Shown: in pieces, positions 18,368 to 27,925 of the stretch
Numbering within the stretch: the stretch's first letter is position 1
Layout of the letters: each line of letters starts with the position of its first letter
Assembly: GCA_019359635.1 (NCBI GenBank)
Contig: JAHHGY010000020.1
Coordinates: forward strand, 1 to 54,134
From: Chroococcus sp. CMT-3BRIN-NPC107
Lineage (GTDB): Bacteria; Cyanobacteriota; Cyanobacteriia; Cyanobacteriales; Chroococcidiopsidaceae
DNA length: 54,134 nucleotides
Direction: 5' to 3'
Made by a program: the position numbers and the translations under genes
Notes under the pieces: generated by a model
Told to the model about the DNA's origin: nothing
The model's input: only the letters and a program-made list of their open reading frames with translations
Databases searched by the model: none

Positions 18368-19288
18368 ATGTTGATCGCAATAGAACAGATATCAAGTTTT
18401 TGGCTAGTAAAGCATCCAGGAGAAAGTGCAGCGCTAGGGGCAGCAAGCCTTTGGGCGGTATCTTCGGTAATTTATGGGAATATGGGACGAGAAATTTCTC
18501 CCATGTACCTAAACTTATTTAAAGGTGCGATCGCAATTACTTTATTGGGGTTAACTTTATTAGTACGTGGCGAGTTATTTCCGACGATGACGTTGACTAA
18601 CTTAGGCTTACTATTACTAAGCGGTAGTATAGGAATTGGCTTAGGAGATACAGCATTTTTTGCAGCGTTAAATTGCTTAGGGGCGCGTCGTGCTTTACTG
18701 ATGGAAACTTTAGCCCCGCCCATTACAGCTATTTTGGCACTAATTTTTCTACAAGAACGTTTAAAAGCTAGTGTTTGGGGGGGTATCTTATTAACAGTTG
18801 TCGGAGTTGCTTGGGTTGTAACCGAACGTACTCCAGCTACCGAAGGTCGCCCCATATATCTGCGTAAAGGAATTATATTTGGCATAATTGCCGCGATTTC
18901 TTTAGCAATTGGTGGGATTTTAGCGCGGGCGGCCCTGGCAAATACCAGTATTTCCCCTTTATGGGCGGCATTACTGCGAATAAGTGCGGCAGTTGTTAGT
19001 TTATTACCGTTTTTACGCCTTCAGCAAAATTACTTTACGTGCAAGTTAACGCCACGAGTTTTTGCGGGGATTGGACTAGCTGCTTTTATGGGAACTTATT
19101 TAGGAATTTGGTTGCAGCAAACAGCAATCAAATTTACGGAAGTAGGAATTGCTTTAACTTTAACCAATACCGCACCAATATTTATCTTGCCAATTTCCGC
19201 CTTTATTGGAGAAAAACCAAGTATTAGAGCAATTTTTGGGGCAGGAATAGCGATTTTTGGCATTGCGACTATATTTTATTTAGGTTGA
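18368..19288 (+). CDS. EamA/DMT-family transporter
   Basis: 306 residues with about ten hydrophobic segments arranged as two EamA repeats (roughly 20-150 and 165-300). Typical motifs: ASLWAVSSVIYGNMG at the first helix and ALTLTNTAPIFILPISAFIGEKPS near the end. The drug/metabolite transporter superfamily exports or imports small metabolites at the inner membrane; substrate unknown. No obvious Shine-Dalgarno; ATG 18368 is chosen because it leaves a cytoplasmic segment of about 20 residues before the first helix. Confidence 0.9.
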   Translation: MLIAIEQISSFWLVKHPGESAALGAASLWAVSSVIYGNMGREISPMYLNLFKGAIAITLLGLTLLVRGELFPTMTLTNLGLLLLSGSIGIGLGDTAFFAALNCLGARRALLMETLAPPITAILALIFLQERLKASVWGGILLTVVGVAWVVTERTPATEGRPIYLRKGIIFGIIAAISLAIGGILARAALANTSISPLWAALLRISAAVVSLLPFLRLQQNYFTCKLTPRVFAGIGLAAFMGTYLGIWLQQTAIKFTEVGIALTLTNTAPIFILPISAFIGEKPSIRAIFGAGIAIFGIATIFYLG

Positions 19289-19302
19289 GCAGCTTTTTTT
19301 AT

Positions 19303-19317
19303 AGTGCGATTCGCACT
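19303..19317. repeat. Small palindrome after the EamA gene
   Basis: AGTGCGA and TCGCACT around a single base. It lies 14 bases after the transporter stop, preceded rather than followed by a T-run, so on the minus strand it reads as a stem followed by A-rich sequence. Possibly a weak terminator; no firm role. Confidence 0.35.
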
Positions 19318-19485
19318 TCACAAATGCTTCGCCAACTCTGGAGCCAATCTTTCGGCATAGTACAGAAATTACTTTAAAATTTCAAACAAAAATCTCCCTA
19401 TACTCCTACTATCTGTAGTGATAAGCAGCAAATTATTGGGAACACTTTGTATATGGATAAGTTTTAGCTGTATATAAGGACAGAT

Positions 19486-20670
19486 ATGGGTTTCTCAGAA
19501 GATATTGCAAAGCTTTCAGAACAAGTGCGTAAGCGCGTTGAGCAGGTTGTTGGTGAAGAAGCTACTAAAATGGCTCTAATTCAGCCTTTTTTAAGTGTTC
19601 TTGGCTATGATGTTTACGATCCTACAGAAGTTATGCCTGAATACGTGGCAGACTTTGCTGATAAAAAAAGGTCAGGTCAGTTTGAAAAAGTAGATTATGC
19701 TTTAGCTATCAATGGCACTATTGTCATGTTAGTAGAAGCAAAAGCACGCGGACAGAAAGCTGAAGCACATGACGGACAACTAAGCCGTTACTTTAATGGG
19801 CTACTTAAAACAAAAGTTGCTATTGTGACTAATGGTATCGAGTACCGCTTTTTTACCGACTTGCGCGACAAAAATCGTATGGACAAAGAGCCTTTTTTCA
19901 GCTTCAATGTCCTTGAATATAACTCCAAAGAAATTGAGAATCTAAAGTTTTTCCACCGCGCTCACTTTGATGCCACAGCTATTAGCAGACAGGCGGAGGA
20001 AATGGTATATCTAAAAGGTATGACTTATCTTGTTGGTAATCTTTTACGCTCTCCTTCGGAGAATTTTGTTCGTTTCTTAGTAACAGAGCTAGGCAAAGTT
20101 TCTATTGGCTATGAAGTTCAAGGTAAAATTACAAATAAAGTGATTGAGAAGTTTGAGCCGATTGTTAAAAAATCGATTCAGAGTAGTTTGTTAGAATTAA
20201 TGACCCGTTCTCTCAGTCAAGAAATGGCGCAGGCTGTTGAAATTGGTAAGGATTACAACGCACTATTAGAAGCAGAAGATATTGAAGAAGAACAAGAATT
20301 AGAGGACTCAAAAATAATTACAACAGAAGAAGAAATTAAAGCTTTTAAAAAAATCAAAGCGATCGTTGAAACATCTCCTAAATTTAACTTAGAAGTTCAG
20401 TATAAAGACACTGTTAACTATTTTGGGTTAAATCTTGGTAAAACTAATTGGTGGTTTCTGCGACTTCATCTATCTTCTCAAAAGAAAAGTTTTATTACTA
20501 GGATGTTTGTAGATGAAGCTCAATCACTTGCCCCAGGTTTTGAAGTTCAAGACTTATCATCGTCCTCAGGAGACGTAGCATCAAAAGTAATTATTTCTGA
20601 TGTAAATGATTTAGATGATCTTGCCCCACTCATTCTCCGGTGTTATGAAATGGAGGCAGCAAAACACTAA
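19486..20670 (+). CDS. Orphan nuclease with type I restriction HsdR N-terminal domain
   Basis: 394 residues. The N-terminal 170 match the HSDR_N fold: LIQPFLSVLGYDVYDPTEV, then Asp70 in FEKVDYAL and the Glu84-Ala-Lys86 of LVEAKARG, a PD-(D/E)XK nuclease core. The rest is helical and acidic (about 255-290), with a C-terminal module ending in a possible small beta domain. There is no helicase domain, methyltransferase or specificity subunit nearby, so it is not a full type I system. Such stand-alone proteins occur on phage and plasmid-like segments and may act in defence or repair; role unknown. AAGGAC about 8 bases upstream supports the start. Confidence 0.8.
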   Translation: MGFSEDIAKLSEQVRKRVEQVVGEEATKMALIQPFLSVLGYDVYDPTEVMPEYVADFADKKRSGQFEKVDYALAINGTIVMLVEAKARGQKAEAHDGQLSRYFNGLLKTKVAIVTNGIEYRFFTDLRDKNRMDKEPFFSFNVLEYNSKEIENLKFFHRAHFDATAISRQAEEMVYLKGMTYLVGNLLRSPSENFVRFLVTELGKVSIGYEVQGKITNKVIEKFEPIVKKSIQSSLLELMTRSLSQEMAQAVEIGKDYNALLEAEDIEEEQELEDSKIITTEEEIKAFKKIKAIVETSPKFNLEVQYKDTVNYFGLNLGKTNWWFLRLHLSSQKKSFITRMFVDEAQSLAPGFEVQDLSSSSGDVASKVIISDVNDLDDLAPLILRCYEMEAAKH

Positions 20671-20774
20671 TAATTCTAAATTGATAACTAGATTTATTAC
20701 TAAAGATAGATACTGAATATAAATGAAGGTTAAGGAAATATAATTTTTAATTTTCCTTTAATCTCCATTTGTAT

Positions 20775-20978
20775 TTAGTAAAAATTAAGTAGTTCATAAT
20801 TTTCTATTTCCTGCTGGAAGTCATTTAACTGACTTTCTAAAGCTGACTTCTTAACTTCCCACAACAGATAGTTTTTTGGCTTAGTGTCCTCTAATTTCTT
20901 CGCTATTTTTATTAATGATTGCTCAAATTTGCGCGCTAAAGTTTTAGTAATAATGTACTGTTGCTCATTCTCGATCAT
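20775..20978 (-). pseudogene. Truncated HigA-like/XRE regulator, N-terminal part only
   Basis: The frame reaches 21047, but MIENEQQYIITKTLARKFE at 20978 is the likely start because it matches the N-terminus of cyanobacterial antitoxin-like XRE regulators (MIxNERQYxITKxxAxxFE). Those proteins continue after a ...QLxxxxxEIxxYExL segment into a helix-turn-helix. Here the frame ends at that point (ENYELLNFY, stop) and I see no HTH in the following 75 bases. It is therefore probably a truncated remnant of 67 residues. The motif KNYLLW occurs twice in the longer frame, suggesting a local duplication of about 20 bases. Family call is from memory and moderate. Confidence 0.55.
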
Positions 20979-21063
20979 ATTTCTACCCCATAATAGATAA
21001 TTTTTTAGCAAAGTACCGAATAGTATTTTGCCTAGATTGCCTACCAAGCCGCATATTACTACT

Positions 21064-21732
21064 TTAAGGCATCCACTCTAAGCCAATTCCCACGCGATTA
21101 TCTTTACTTTGCTGAGAATTTTGCTTTTGAATATCTGTAGATAATCGCAAGTTTCGAGTAACAGCATAACCAAAAGAAAGCGTAGTTAATCCTACTTCTG
21201 CCGCCGTACCGGGAGCAACCCAGCTTTGAGTTAAACTAATATCTGCACCGCCGCCGCGAGATAAAACTAATAGCAGCCTCGCACCAATATTAACGCCATC
21301 TGTTAAGTATTTGTTGGTTTGCAAATGCCGATAGCCTACAAGCGGCGCAATATTTACATAGCTACCCAAAGGACGCAAGTAGTAATGTAAATCGCCACCA
21401 TAGCTAGTATTATCCTCTCTAAAAGCCTGCTGATACTCTCCACTTACTGTTAGCCTGCTTTGCCCGATAAAAACATCTTCTACGCCAATATTTACGCCGT
21501 TTCCGGTAGCAAAACGATTGTAACCTAGCCGCAAACGAGTCCGAAAACTAGGATCGTTTTTAATGTCTTCTAAAACATTTGGTACTTGACGCTGCCAACG
21601 TTGAAAAACTGGGCTGTCTTCAATACTTAAATCTTTAGCAGTATTTGTAATTGTTGGTAGTGGCGCACTTTTAGCAGCTACAGGCAAGCAAATACTTGTA
21701 TAAATTAAGGCAAATAAGTAATAATTTATCAC
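21064..21732 (-). CDS. Predicted outer-membrane beta-barrel-like protein
   Basis: 222 residues with a signal peptide (hydrophobic residues 5-20, AAKSA cleavage region). After a linker around 30-60 the chain alternates polar and apolar residues in about 8-10 short strands (RLRLGYNRF, LTVSGEYQQAF, DLHYYLRPLG, NIAPLVGYRHL, ISLTQSWV, LRLSTDI, VGIGLEW), ending in an amphipathic strand with an aromatic near the C-terminus. This fits a small beta-barrel or an autotransporter-like translocator of the outer membrane. No named family recognised. It is downstream of acsF but separated from it by a strong terminator. Confidence 0.75.
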   Translation of the reverse strand: MINYYLFALIYTSICLPVAAKSAPLPTITNTAKDLSIEDSPVFQRWQRQVPNVLEDIKNDPSFRTRLRLGYNRFATGNGVNIGVEDVFIGQSRLTVSGEYQQAFREDNTSYGGDLHYYLRPLGSYVNIAPLVGYRHLQTNKYLTDGVNIGARLLLVLSRGGGADISLTQSWVAPGTAAEVGLTTLSFGYAVTRNLRLSTDIQKQNSQQSKDNRVGIGLEWMP

Positions 21733-21747
21733 TTGGCGTAAATTCCC

Positions 21748-21779
21748 AAAAAAAGTGACTCCGCTTGAAGTGGAGCCAC
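21748..21779 (-). terminator. Rho-independent terminator of acsF
   Basis: On the minus strand GTGGCTCC and GGAGTCAC form an 8-base stem (one G-U pair) with a 9-base loop, immediately followed by seven T. It begins 24 bases after the acsF stop. Confidence 0.85.
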
Positions 21780-21802
21780 CTATAGAGCCAAACGGTCAAA
21801 AT

Positions 21803-22879
21803 TTATCGAACTTTGCCTTGAAGGGAAACCATGTCAATGGGCTTCATTAAGTACAGACGCACAAATTGCCAACCATTAGAAATGTATAGAGGCATTTTTT
21901 GAAATAGTTGTAAAAACTTGGGCGTAGAGGAACTAGCGATCGCACTCAATAAATCATTATTCTTAGTACAAGTTTCTAGGCGATCGTAAAATTCTGGCTT
22001 CTTAACGTCCAAAATTATCGGAAACACTCGCCCCGCCGTTTCGTTAGTTTTTTCAATTACTTGCTTGTCGTATTCTCGCGCATCTAAGCCAATGGAAGCA
22101 TAAAACTTAGAGCGCTGGATGTCGTTAAGATACATTGTTCCAAATACTGACAGCAAGAAGAAACGACACCACAACCTAGCTTTCCAATCGTTCAGCATTT
22201 GGGGTTGAGACTTCATCATTGCGTCAAAAAAGTCGCCATGCCGATTTTCGTCTTGACACCAATTTTCAAAAAAGCGGAATATAGGATAAATCCGATTTTC
22301 AGGATGAGCAGCTAAATGACGGTAAATCAAGATATATCGCCAATAACCAATCTTTTCAGATAAGTAAGTTGCGTAGAAAATAAACTTGGGCTTAAAGAAG
22401 GTATATTTGCGGCTTTTAGTTAAAAAGCCCAAATCTAACGACAAATTAAAGTCTGATAGCGCCTTATTTAAGAAGCCAGCATGACGCGCTTCATCCCGCG
22501 ACATGAGGTTAAAACACTCCGCTAGTAGAGGATTTTTGTCTTTCAAACGACGACTGAGTTCTTTGTAAAGTAAAAAGCCCGAAAACTCCGCCGTACAGGA
22601 GCGTTCTAAAAATTCTACAAATACTTGGCGAGTTTCGCCGTCTATATGTTCCCAAGATTGCTCGAATTCAGCATCGCGGGTAAAGTGGTTGCGATTGTAA
22701 TCGGTACGAAATTCTTCTACTAGCGCTCTTAGCTCGGCTTCATTTACCGAGAGATCCATTTGCGCCATTTCTTCAAAGTCGGTGGTGTAAAACCGAGGTG
22801 TAAGTAAGGTTTCCTTGGAGGGGACTTTTACCCCTGGACGCATTTCTTCAAAGCTCGGTTTTTTGAGGGAATCTACCAT
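21803..22879 (-). CDS. acsF: Mg-protoporphyrin IX monomethyl ester oxidative cyclase
   Basis: 358 residues, the normal length. AcsF is the di-iron oxygenase that forms ring E of chlorophyll from Mg-protoporphyrin monomethyl ester, using O2. Ferritin-like di-iron ligands are visible: [10 protein letters not shown] (Glu), RDEARHAGF (ExxH) and [10 protein letters not shown] (ExxH). The N-terminus has the typical [17 protein letters not shown] block. Thylakoid/inner-membrane associated. Monocistronic with its own terminator; no perR-type or O2-regulatory site is recognisable in the 256-base upstream region. Confidence 0.97.
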   Translation of the reverse strand: MVDSLKKPSFEEMRPGVKVPSKETLLTPRFYTTDFEEMAQMDLSVNEAELRALVEEFRTDYNRNHFTRDAEFEQSWEHIDGETRQVFVEFLERSCTAEFSGFLLYKELSRRLKDKNPLLAECFNLMSRDEARHAGFLNKALSDFNLSLDLGFLTKSRKYTFFKPKFIFYATYLSEKIGYWRYILIYRHLAAHPENRIYPIFRFFENWCQDENRHGDFFDAMMKSQPQMLNDWKARLWCRFFLLSVFGTMYLNDIQRSKFYASIGLDAREYDKQVIEKTNETAGRVFPIILDVKKPEFYDRLETCTKNNDLLSAIASSSTPKFLQLFQKMPLYISNGWQFVRLYLMKPIDMVSLQGKVR

Positions 22880-23135
22880 GTCTTTTTTTAATCTCTTTTG
22901 ACGAAAGGTAGCGTGCTAATGCTGTATTTACGCTCTTTATGGAATTTAGTTTAACAATCCTGAAGGCGAAGTCTCTCAGTTATTACGTTAAGAGTTGCAA
23001 CATTAAGGCGAATTTTGTGACTAATCTTTAACTGATTTTTGTAAATTATACGGAACTATAGCCCAAGTAGTTGTTGTCACTAAGGAAGAAGTAGCGCGAA
23101 AATATATCTATCAAGCGCTAATTTTAGGCAGCCAA

Positions 23136-23642
23136 ATGATGAACCACGAACCACCAACACCGCCAGAAACTAAAGTATCCAGCGCTTATTTTCTCTGGCT
23201 GGCTTGCTTGTTACAGTTACACGGATTGCATCGGTTGTATAATGGCAAAGTCTTTACAGGTTTGTTGTGGCTCTGCACTTTTGGTCTATTGGGTGTAGGA
23301 CAAGTAATAGATTTAGTATTAATTCCCAATATGGTAGAAGAGCATAATACTAAGCTTAGAGCCAGATTAGGAGTATCGGAAGTTGGGATTCCGTTATATC
23401 AGACTGTAGTAGCGAGTAGCGTTATTAGCCCCAAACAAACGCGATCGCAATTAATGGTGAAATTGCTCAAAGCGGCGGAAAATCGGGGTGGAAGTCTTTC
23501 GGTTACGCAAGCTGTAATGGATACTGGAGCAAGCTTTGCCGAAGTAGAAACAACTTTAAGAGAAATGCTGAAAACTGGCTACATAGCAATTGATAACCAC
23601 CCCGATACTGGAGTGGTTATTTATCGCTTTTTAGAATTGTAG
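23136..23642 (+). CDS. TM2 domain protein with C-terminal winged-helix-like region
   Basis: 168 residues. Residues about 15-70 form a TM2 domain: AYFLWLACLLQLHGLHRLYNGK, then a second helix GLLWLCTFGLLGVGQVIDL with the conserved Asp. After a linker, residues about 105-165 (KLLKAAENRGGSLSVTQAVMDTG, TTLREMLKTGYIAID) look like a small winged helix similar to those that sense or bind protein or DNA. Inner membrane; function unknown. Its stop is 8 bases from the converging DUF2996 stop. Confidence 0.85.
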   Translation: MMNHEPPTPPETKVSSAYFLWLACLLQLHGLHRLYNGKVFTGLLWLCTFGLLGVGQVIDLVLIPNMVEEHNTKLRARLGVSEVGIPLYQTVVASSVISPKQTRSQLMVKLLKAAENRGGSLSVTQAVMDTGASFAEVETTLREMLKTGYIAIDNHPDTGVVIYRFLEL

Positions 23643-23649
23643 ACTCGAT

Positions 23650-24354
23650 TTAATTGCGAGTCAGCCATTTTTGCCCATTTAGGCGCTGAATTACGCCAAA
23701 TACTAGCAAGTCTAAAGTTACTTTGCGTTCGTCAATTAAAAACGATTCTAGAGTGCTTGGTTTAGAGCCTTCGTTACAGGAAAAAGCTCTTTGTCCTTGG
23801 ATATCTTCTTGCGGAAAATAGACGTTAAATTGACGTAAACCGTTGTTCAAGCTGCCTTTGACTTGCCAACACTCATTAGCATCGTAGCCAGAAATCGCTA
23901 CTTTTTGCTTGGCAAATTCTAAATTTGCCTCTGGTACTCCTTGGGTGGCGAAGGCTTTTTGCAATGCTGGGAGGTAGTGTTGCTGCATAAATTCCGCAAA
24001 AGGCTTGCCTTCAACGGCTGGAGCTTTTTCTTTTTTAGCGGCGGGTTTATCGGCTGTATCTGCGGCGCTCTTTTTAGGTGGTTTGGCTTTGGAGGCGGTT
24101 TCGTCAGGAGTGGAAGCTTCTGTTGTTGGTTTTTCTTTGGTGGCGTTAGGGTTAACTTCAGGATCTACCGCCGCAGGATCGGGCGCATTCGCCGTAGGAA
24201 TATCGGTAGCCTCCGCCTCAGAGGTACTATGAAGATGCTCTTTAACGATGCTAGGAGCTTGTTCTTCAACGGTACTTGGGGGGGCATTTTCTCCCGCAGT
24301 TTTCCCAATAGGTGCTTGTTCTTCAGGGGAATTATTTGGAGTATTGTCTGCCAT
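23650..24354 (-). CDS. DUF2996 family protein
   Basis: 234 residues. The first 115 are low-complexity (Pro, Ala, Glu, Lys, Thr), consistent with a disordered tail; the C-terminal 110 form the DUF2996 domain (FAEFMQQHYLPALQKAF, then AISGYDANECWQVKGSL and RAFSCNEG, ending LNGQKWLTRN). DUF2996 is found in cyanobacteria and plastids; an Arabidopsis/cyanobacterial homologue has been linked to photosystem assembly in the literature, but I cannot assign a role here. GGAAGG lies upstream of the ATG. Confidence 0.88.
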   Translation of the reverse strand: MADNTPNNSPEEQAPIGKTAGENAPPSTVEEQAPSIVKEHLHSTSEAEATDIPTANAPDPAAVDPEVNPNATKEKPTTEASTPDETASKAKPPKKSAADTADKPAAKKEKAPAVEGKPFAEFMQQHYLPALQKAFATQGVPEANLEFAKQKVAISGYDANECWQVKGSLNNGLRQFNVYFPQEDIQGQRAFSCNEGSKPSTLESFLIDERKVTLDLLVFGVIQRLNGQKWLTRN

Positions 24355-24437
24355 GATTGGGGTTTAGGAAGGAATTACTTTACAGTCATTTTGACACAGC
24401 ACCGCTCTTGCTATAGCTACAACTAAAGAGATTATTT

Positions 24438-25670
24438 CTAGGCTACCCACAAGTGTTGTGCAAAGCGTAAAGAGTAGAGAATAAGTAAAAGGGCAAAAAA
24501 AGCGCTAACTATATATCCATAGCGAGGATAGCGAGATAATAAAATCCCTAGAGAAACCGCAACAGTGACAATTCCATAAACATAACGCTCGGCGGAAGTT
24601 GCTCTCCCAGTACTAAAAATTAAAGCATAGCTACAAACGCCGTAAGTAATTAGTGTGTTGCTAAGTGAGAAACGAAAATACCATAACAAATAAATGCCAC
24701 CAAACGCGATCGCGCTATTAATTAAAGGATTACCTGCAACTAACCATAAAACAAAGGCGCTAAAGCACAAACCATAGCCGCGTAGCTTAAAATCTGACTT
24801 CCACAATAAATAACTACTGACACAAATAACTAAAAATATTAAGGGATGCCAAACATCAACAATTGTCCCCCGTTGCCAGTTTCTCGTACCTACAGCGACC
24901 TGCATTACCATTTTTAGCCAATCTTGTCCAAAAAAATCCTGTGCGGGTTGCCAAGCTTTTTGGACGCGAATAAAAGCTAAAGCATCTTGAAAATAAATTT
25001 GACAATACAAGCTGTAGCAAAATATACCTAAACCAGTAGCTAAACTAGCAAAATAGGCGACTTCTCCTCGACGTTCTCGCCAAGATACAATTAAAAATGC
25101 TGGAATTAAAGCCATTGCTGTTGGACGAGTGAAAGTAGCCAGCGCTCCCCCTAAAACAACCCACCGATAACGCTTTTGCTCAAAGGCACGTAATGCTACA
25201 GAACTAAGTAATAAATATAATCCTTCTGAGTAAATAACCGTGCCAAAAATAGAAAGCGGAAACAAAGCTAAAACAACAACTGTCCATCTGGCAACGTTTT
25301 GACTATAACTGCTGGCTGCCCAGTTGTAGATAAAGATTAATGCCGCTAAAAAAGCTAAGTTATTAACTAAAGTACCTGCTACTACAAAGGGCAAACCTAA
25401 AGCCACTACACCCCGAACTAAGAGCGGATATAAAGGAAAAAAAGCTACAGAATGAGGATTATTGTAGCCAAAAGTAGCAATCTTTTCGTAAAAGTCGCTA
25501 TCCCAAGCTGCAAAAACATCCCAGCCAACAGTTGCCGCAATTCCTCCTGGTGGTGCAGGTAATAGGGGTGCGAAGTTTAGCATGGCGATACAAATAACTA
25601 AGCGGCTAAATAACCACACCCTAAGCGGAAATAATAACCGATATTTCCAGCTTTTTTGCAGTTTAACCAT
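24438..25670 (-). CDS. PIG-V-like mannosyltransferase family membrane protein
   Basis: 410 residues with about ten hydrophobic helices. The GT-C type loop WDSDFYEKIATFGY near residues 55-70 and FFPLYPLLVRG after it match bacterial relatives of GPI mannosyltransferase PIG-V, which use lipid-linked sugar donors at the outer face of the membrane. Substrate unknown. The start codon overlaps the end of the upstream DUF2079 gene by 8 bases, so the two are translationally coupled and probably act on the same polymer or lipid. Confidence 0.82.
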   Translation of the reverse strand: MVKLQKSWKYRLLFPLRVWLFSRLVICIAMLNFAPLLPAPPGGIAATVGWDVFAAWDSDFYEKIATFGYNNPHSVAFFPLYPLLVRGVVALGLPFVVAGTLVNNLAFLAALIFIYNWAASSYSQNVARWTVVVLALFPLSIFGTVIYSEGLYLLLSSVALRAFEQKRYRWVVLGGALATFTRPTAMALIPAFLIVSWRERRGEVAYFASLATGLGIFCYSLYCQIYFQDALAFIRVQKAWQPAQDFFGQDWLKMVMQVAVGTRNWQRGTIVDVWHPLIFLVICVSSYLLWKSDFKLRGYGLCFSAFVLWLVAGNPLINSAIAFGGIYLLWYFRFSLSNTLITYGVCSYALIFSTGRATSAERYVYGIVTVAVSLGILLSRYPRYGYIVSAFFALLLILYSLRFAQHLWVA

Positions 25671-27150
25671 TTATTTTCGTGAATAGATAAACATCGTCTC
25701 GCTGATATTTCAAGCTAAATTCTGGGGCTTTTTGCAATCTATCTATTAAAGTTTTGGCAAATTCACGATTACTCAACCATCCAGGATGACGCACGTTGAG
25801 AAGAAAGTAATCAAACTCCTGGAGATTGGCAGGTGGAACATCAACATTAGTAAACTTAATTAATTGCCTAGATGATAAATGCGGGGCAATTTCTGCCGTT
25901 GTCATTACGCCGCCTTGGGTTTGAATTTGAGAAATTGCTTGGTTTGTAGCTTGCCAAGTATCGGTATACTCTAGATATTTGCCGCCAAAATAAGTAAACT
26001 TTGCTAGTAATAAAAATGTCACCAATGACCATAAAATAATGGCTCGTTTGTTGTGCAACCATCCCTTACCTACTGCCAAACTAGAAATGACCGCTAAGAG
26101 CAAAAAAGGCAAGGCTGGCAAAGAGTATTGATGGACTAAATCTTTTTGTGGTTGATAATCAGCAAGCATATTCAGCGCAATGCAAGGTATAGCGCCAATT
26201 AAGGGTTTGAGGCTAGAAAGGGAAAGTCCCCAAGCTATAGGTATAAATAGCAAAACTAAATATCCTAAGTTGTCTAACGATAAAATTTTCCCAAAAACAA
26301 CTCCTGGATTTAATAAGAGATTTTGAGCAATGTCTTTAACCGAATTACCTAAATAGCTGTAACGTCCTACGGCGGCGGCTTCTTGTCCGCTAAAAAAAGG
26401 GATAATTACTTGAGTGCTAACTAAAAACCAGTTAATACCAGCAAAAATCGCGATCGCACCGCACCAACGCTTTTTTTCAAAGATCAACAGCCAAAATCCC
26501 ATCGCTACAACAGTTAACGATAAAACTGCTTTACAACTCAAAACTATTAATATAGCCAAACAAAACCAGCCAACTTGTCCCAATTGTGCTGCTAAAATTG
26601 CCCCCAAAAGTGCGGGTACAGCAATAACTTCTGGGTGAAAATCAAATAAATTAACATTAAAAACTAAAGGATATAGCAGATAAACACTAGATATAGCGAT
26701 CTCCATATCTGCTTTTACCCCCCGATAACGGGCAATATACCAAGTAAACAAAGCCCCTGATGCTAAACCTAACCCCTGGACTGCAAACAACCAATAAACG
26801 CTGGGATAAAGTTTGTATAGTAGAGCCAAGGGATAAAAAATAAAAGCTGCATGATCCCCCAAAATATGAAAGTCCATTAGCGAGGAAATCGGCGTGTTTC
26901 CTTGACTAATCAAATAAATAGCTTGGTCAAAAATTCCTAAGTCAAAAGCCGTAGAACGAAACAATATATGGCGTAAAGTGCTGCATATAAATAAAATCAG
27001 GGCGGAAGCGCAAGTTATAACAATTAAAGTTTTATTCTGCTGGATGGTAGGGACTTGGGCGATCGCTCGATTAGCGGTATTTTGGGATTTCATCAGGTTT
27101 TTCTTACCCTTCAGCACAAATATATTACATAATACTCTTGCCATAGCCAA
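25663..27150 (-). CDS. DUF2079 polytopic membrane protein
   Basis: About 476-495 residues. The family signature is clear: RSTAFDLGIFDQAIYLISQG, FHILGDHAAFIFYPLALLY and NLFDFHPEVIAVPALLGA, with roughly ten membrane helices. DUF2079 proteins resemble GT-C glycosyltransferases and may transfer sugars from lipid carriers. The reading frame opens at 27150, but ATG 27093 (MKSQNTANRA) is an equally likely start; neither has a good ribosome binding site. Coupled to the downstream PIG-V-like gene. Confidence 0.85.
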   Translation of the reverse strand: MAMARVLCNIFVLKGKKNLMKSQNTANRAIAQVPTIQQNKTLIVITCASALILFICSTLRHILFRSTAFDLGIFDQAIYLISQGNTPISSLMDFHILGDHAAFIFYPLALLYKLYPSVYWLFAVQGLGLASGALFTWYIARYRGVKADMEIAISSVYLLYPLVFNVNLFDFHPEVIAVPALLGAILAAQLGQVGWFCLAILIVLSCKAVLSLTVVAMGFWLLIFEKKRWCGAIAIFAGINWFLVSTQVIIPFFSGQEAAAVGRYSYLGNSVKDIAQNLLLNPGVVFGKILSLDNLGYLVLLFIPIAWGLSLSSLKPLIGAIPCIALNMLADYQPQKDLVHQYSLPALPFLLLAVISSLAVGKGWLHNKRAIILWSLVTFLLLAKFTYFGGKYLEYTDTWQATNQAISQIQTQGGVMTTAEIAPHLSSRQLIKFTNVDVPPANLQEFDYFLLNVRHPGWLSNREFAKTLIDRLQKAPEFSLKYQRDDVYLFTKING

Positions 27151-27186
27151 TACAAAATAAGTTTTGAATCTAATAGTTTATTGCAG

Positions 27187-27711
27187 TTATTCCCGTAATT
27201 TTTGCTGCAATAGACTCAAGTTTTCGGGGGTGAGGTTAACCTTAACTTCAATATGCTGGATGGTATCTCGTAAATTTAGAAGATAGTTGCCGTTACTAAT
27301 CTGCTTGCATTCGGCTTCTGGGTTGGTAATTTCTACCGTTTCGTAGGAAACCTCTGGTAATCCGACGCGAATAATTAGCTGATTTTGGGATTTGGGAAAT
27401 ATATACAACTGCTGACGGCGAGTATCGAGTACAAGCTGGTAAGGCAAAGTATTGCGTTCGAGGTCCGCCGAATTTAATTTGCACCAATAAACCGTAATCC
27501 CGCGAATTTGGGGATTTATTATGGTGAAAGATTCATCAAAACGCTGTTCTTCCCAATTAATTTGGTCTAACGCACCATTGTCGGGAATTAATCTTTGGGC
27601 TAAAGTTACGTTTTTATTAGCTAAACTAGACCACCATTGACTAATAAAAGCTAGGTTCTCGGTATTATCAGGTTGTTGGCTATTTTGCTTCCAAATAAGT
27701 TTAGTTTGCAT
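27187..27711 (-). CDS. Conserved hypothetical cytosolic protein
   Basis: 174 residues without signal peptide or membrane segment. Mixed alpha/beta composition, with WWSSLANKNVTLAQRLIPDNGALDQINWEEQRFDES in the middle and a C-terminal block ending in a Leu-rich helix (LTPENLSLLQQKLRE). I do not recognise a domain. It lies 36 bases upstream of the DUF2079 frame on the same strand, so it may be in that operon. Confidence 0.7.
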   Translation of the reverse strand: MQTKLIWKQNSQQPDNTENLAFISQWWSSLANKNVTLAQRLIPDNGALDQINWEEQRFDESFTIINPQIRGITVYWCKLNSADLERNTLPYQLVLDTRRQQLYIFPKSQNQLIIRVGLPEVSYETVEITNPEAECKQISNGNYLLNLRDTIQHIEVKVNLTPENLSLLQQKLRE

Positions 27712-27925
27712 GGATAAGATTTAGCTAAGAGCGATTTTAAAACCAGCATAATTGGAAATAGAGCGGAAATTGCGGCGATTTTTCACGCAAAAACCGAACT
27801 TGACGCTGCTTTAAGCTTTGATAGGTTAAGCTCAAAGACTATAACTGACGTGAAGGTTTTAGCAAATTTACTCAACAAATCAATATTTTAGAGAGAATAC
27901 AATGGGGACTATAGGAGGCTAGTAG

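Noticed and set aside
19486-20670. Complete type I restriction system
   Set aside because: No helicase domain, HsdM or HsdS; only the N-terminal nuclease domain is present.
24005-24232. Plus-strand Ser/Ala/Gly-rich frame
   Set aside because: Antisense to the low-complexity N-terminus of DUF2996; composition is a mirror of that region.
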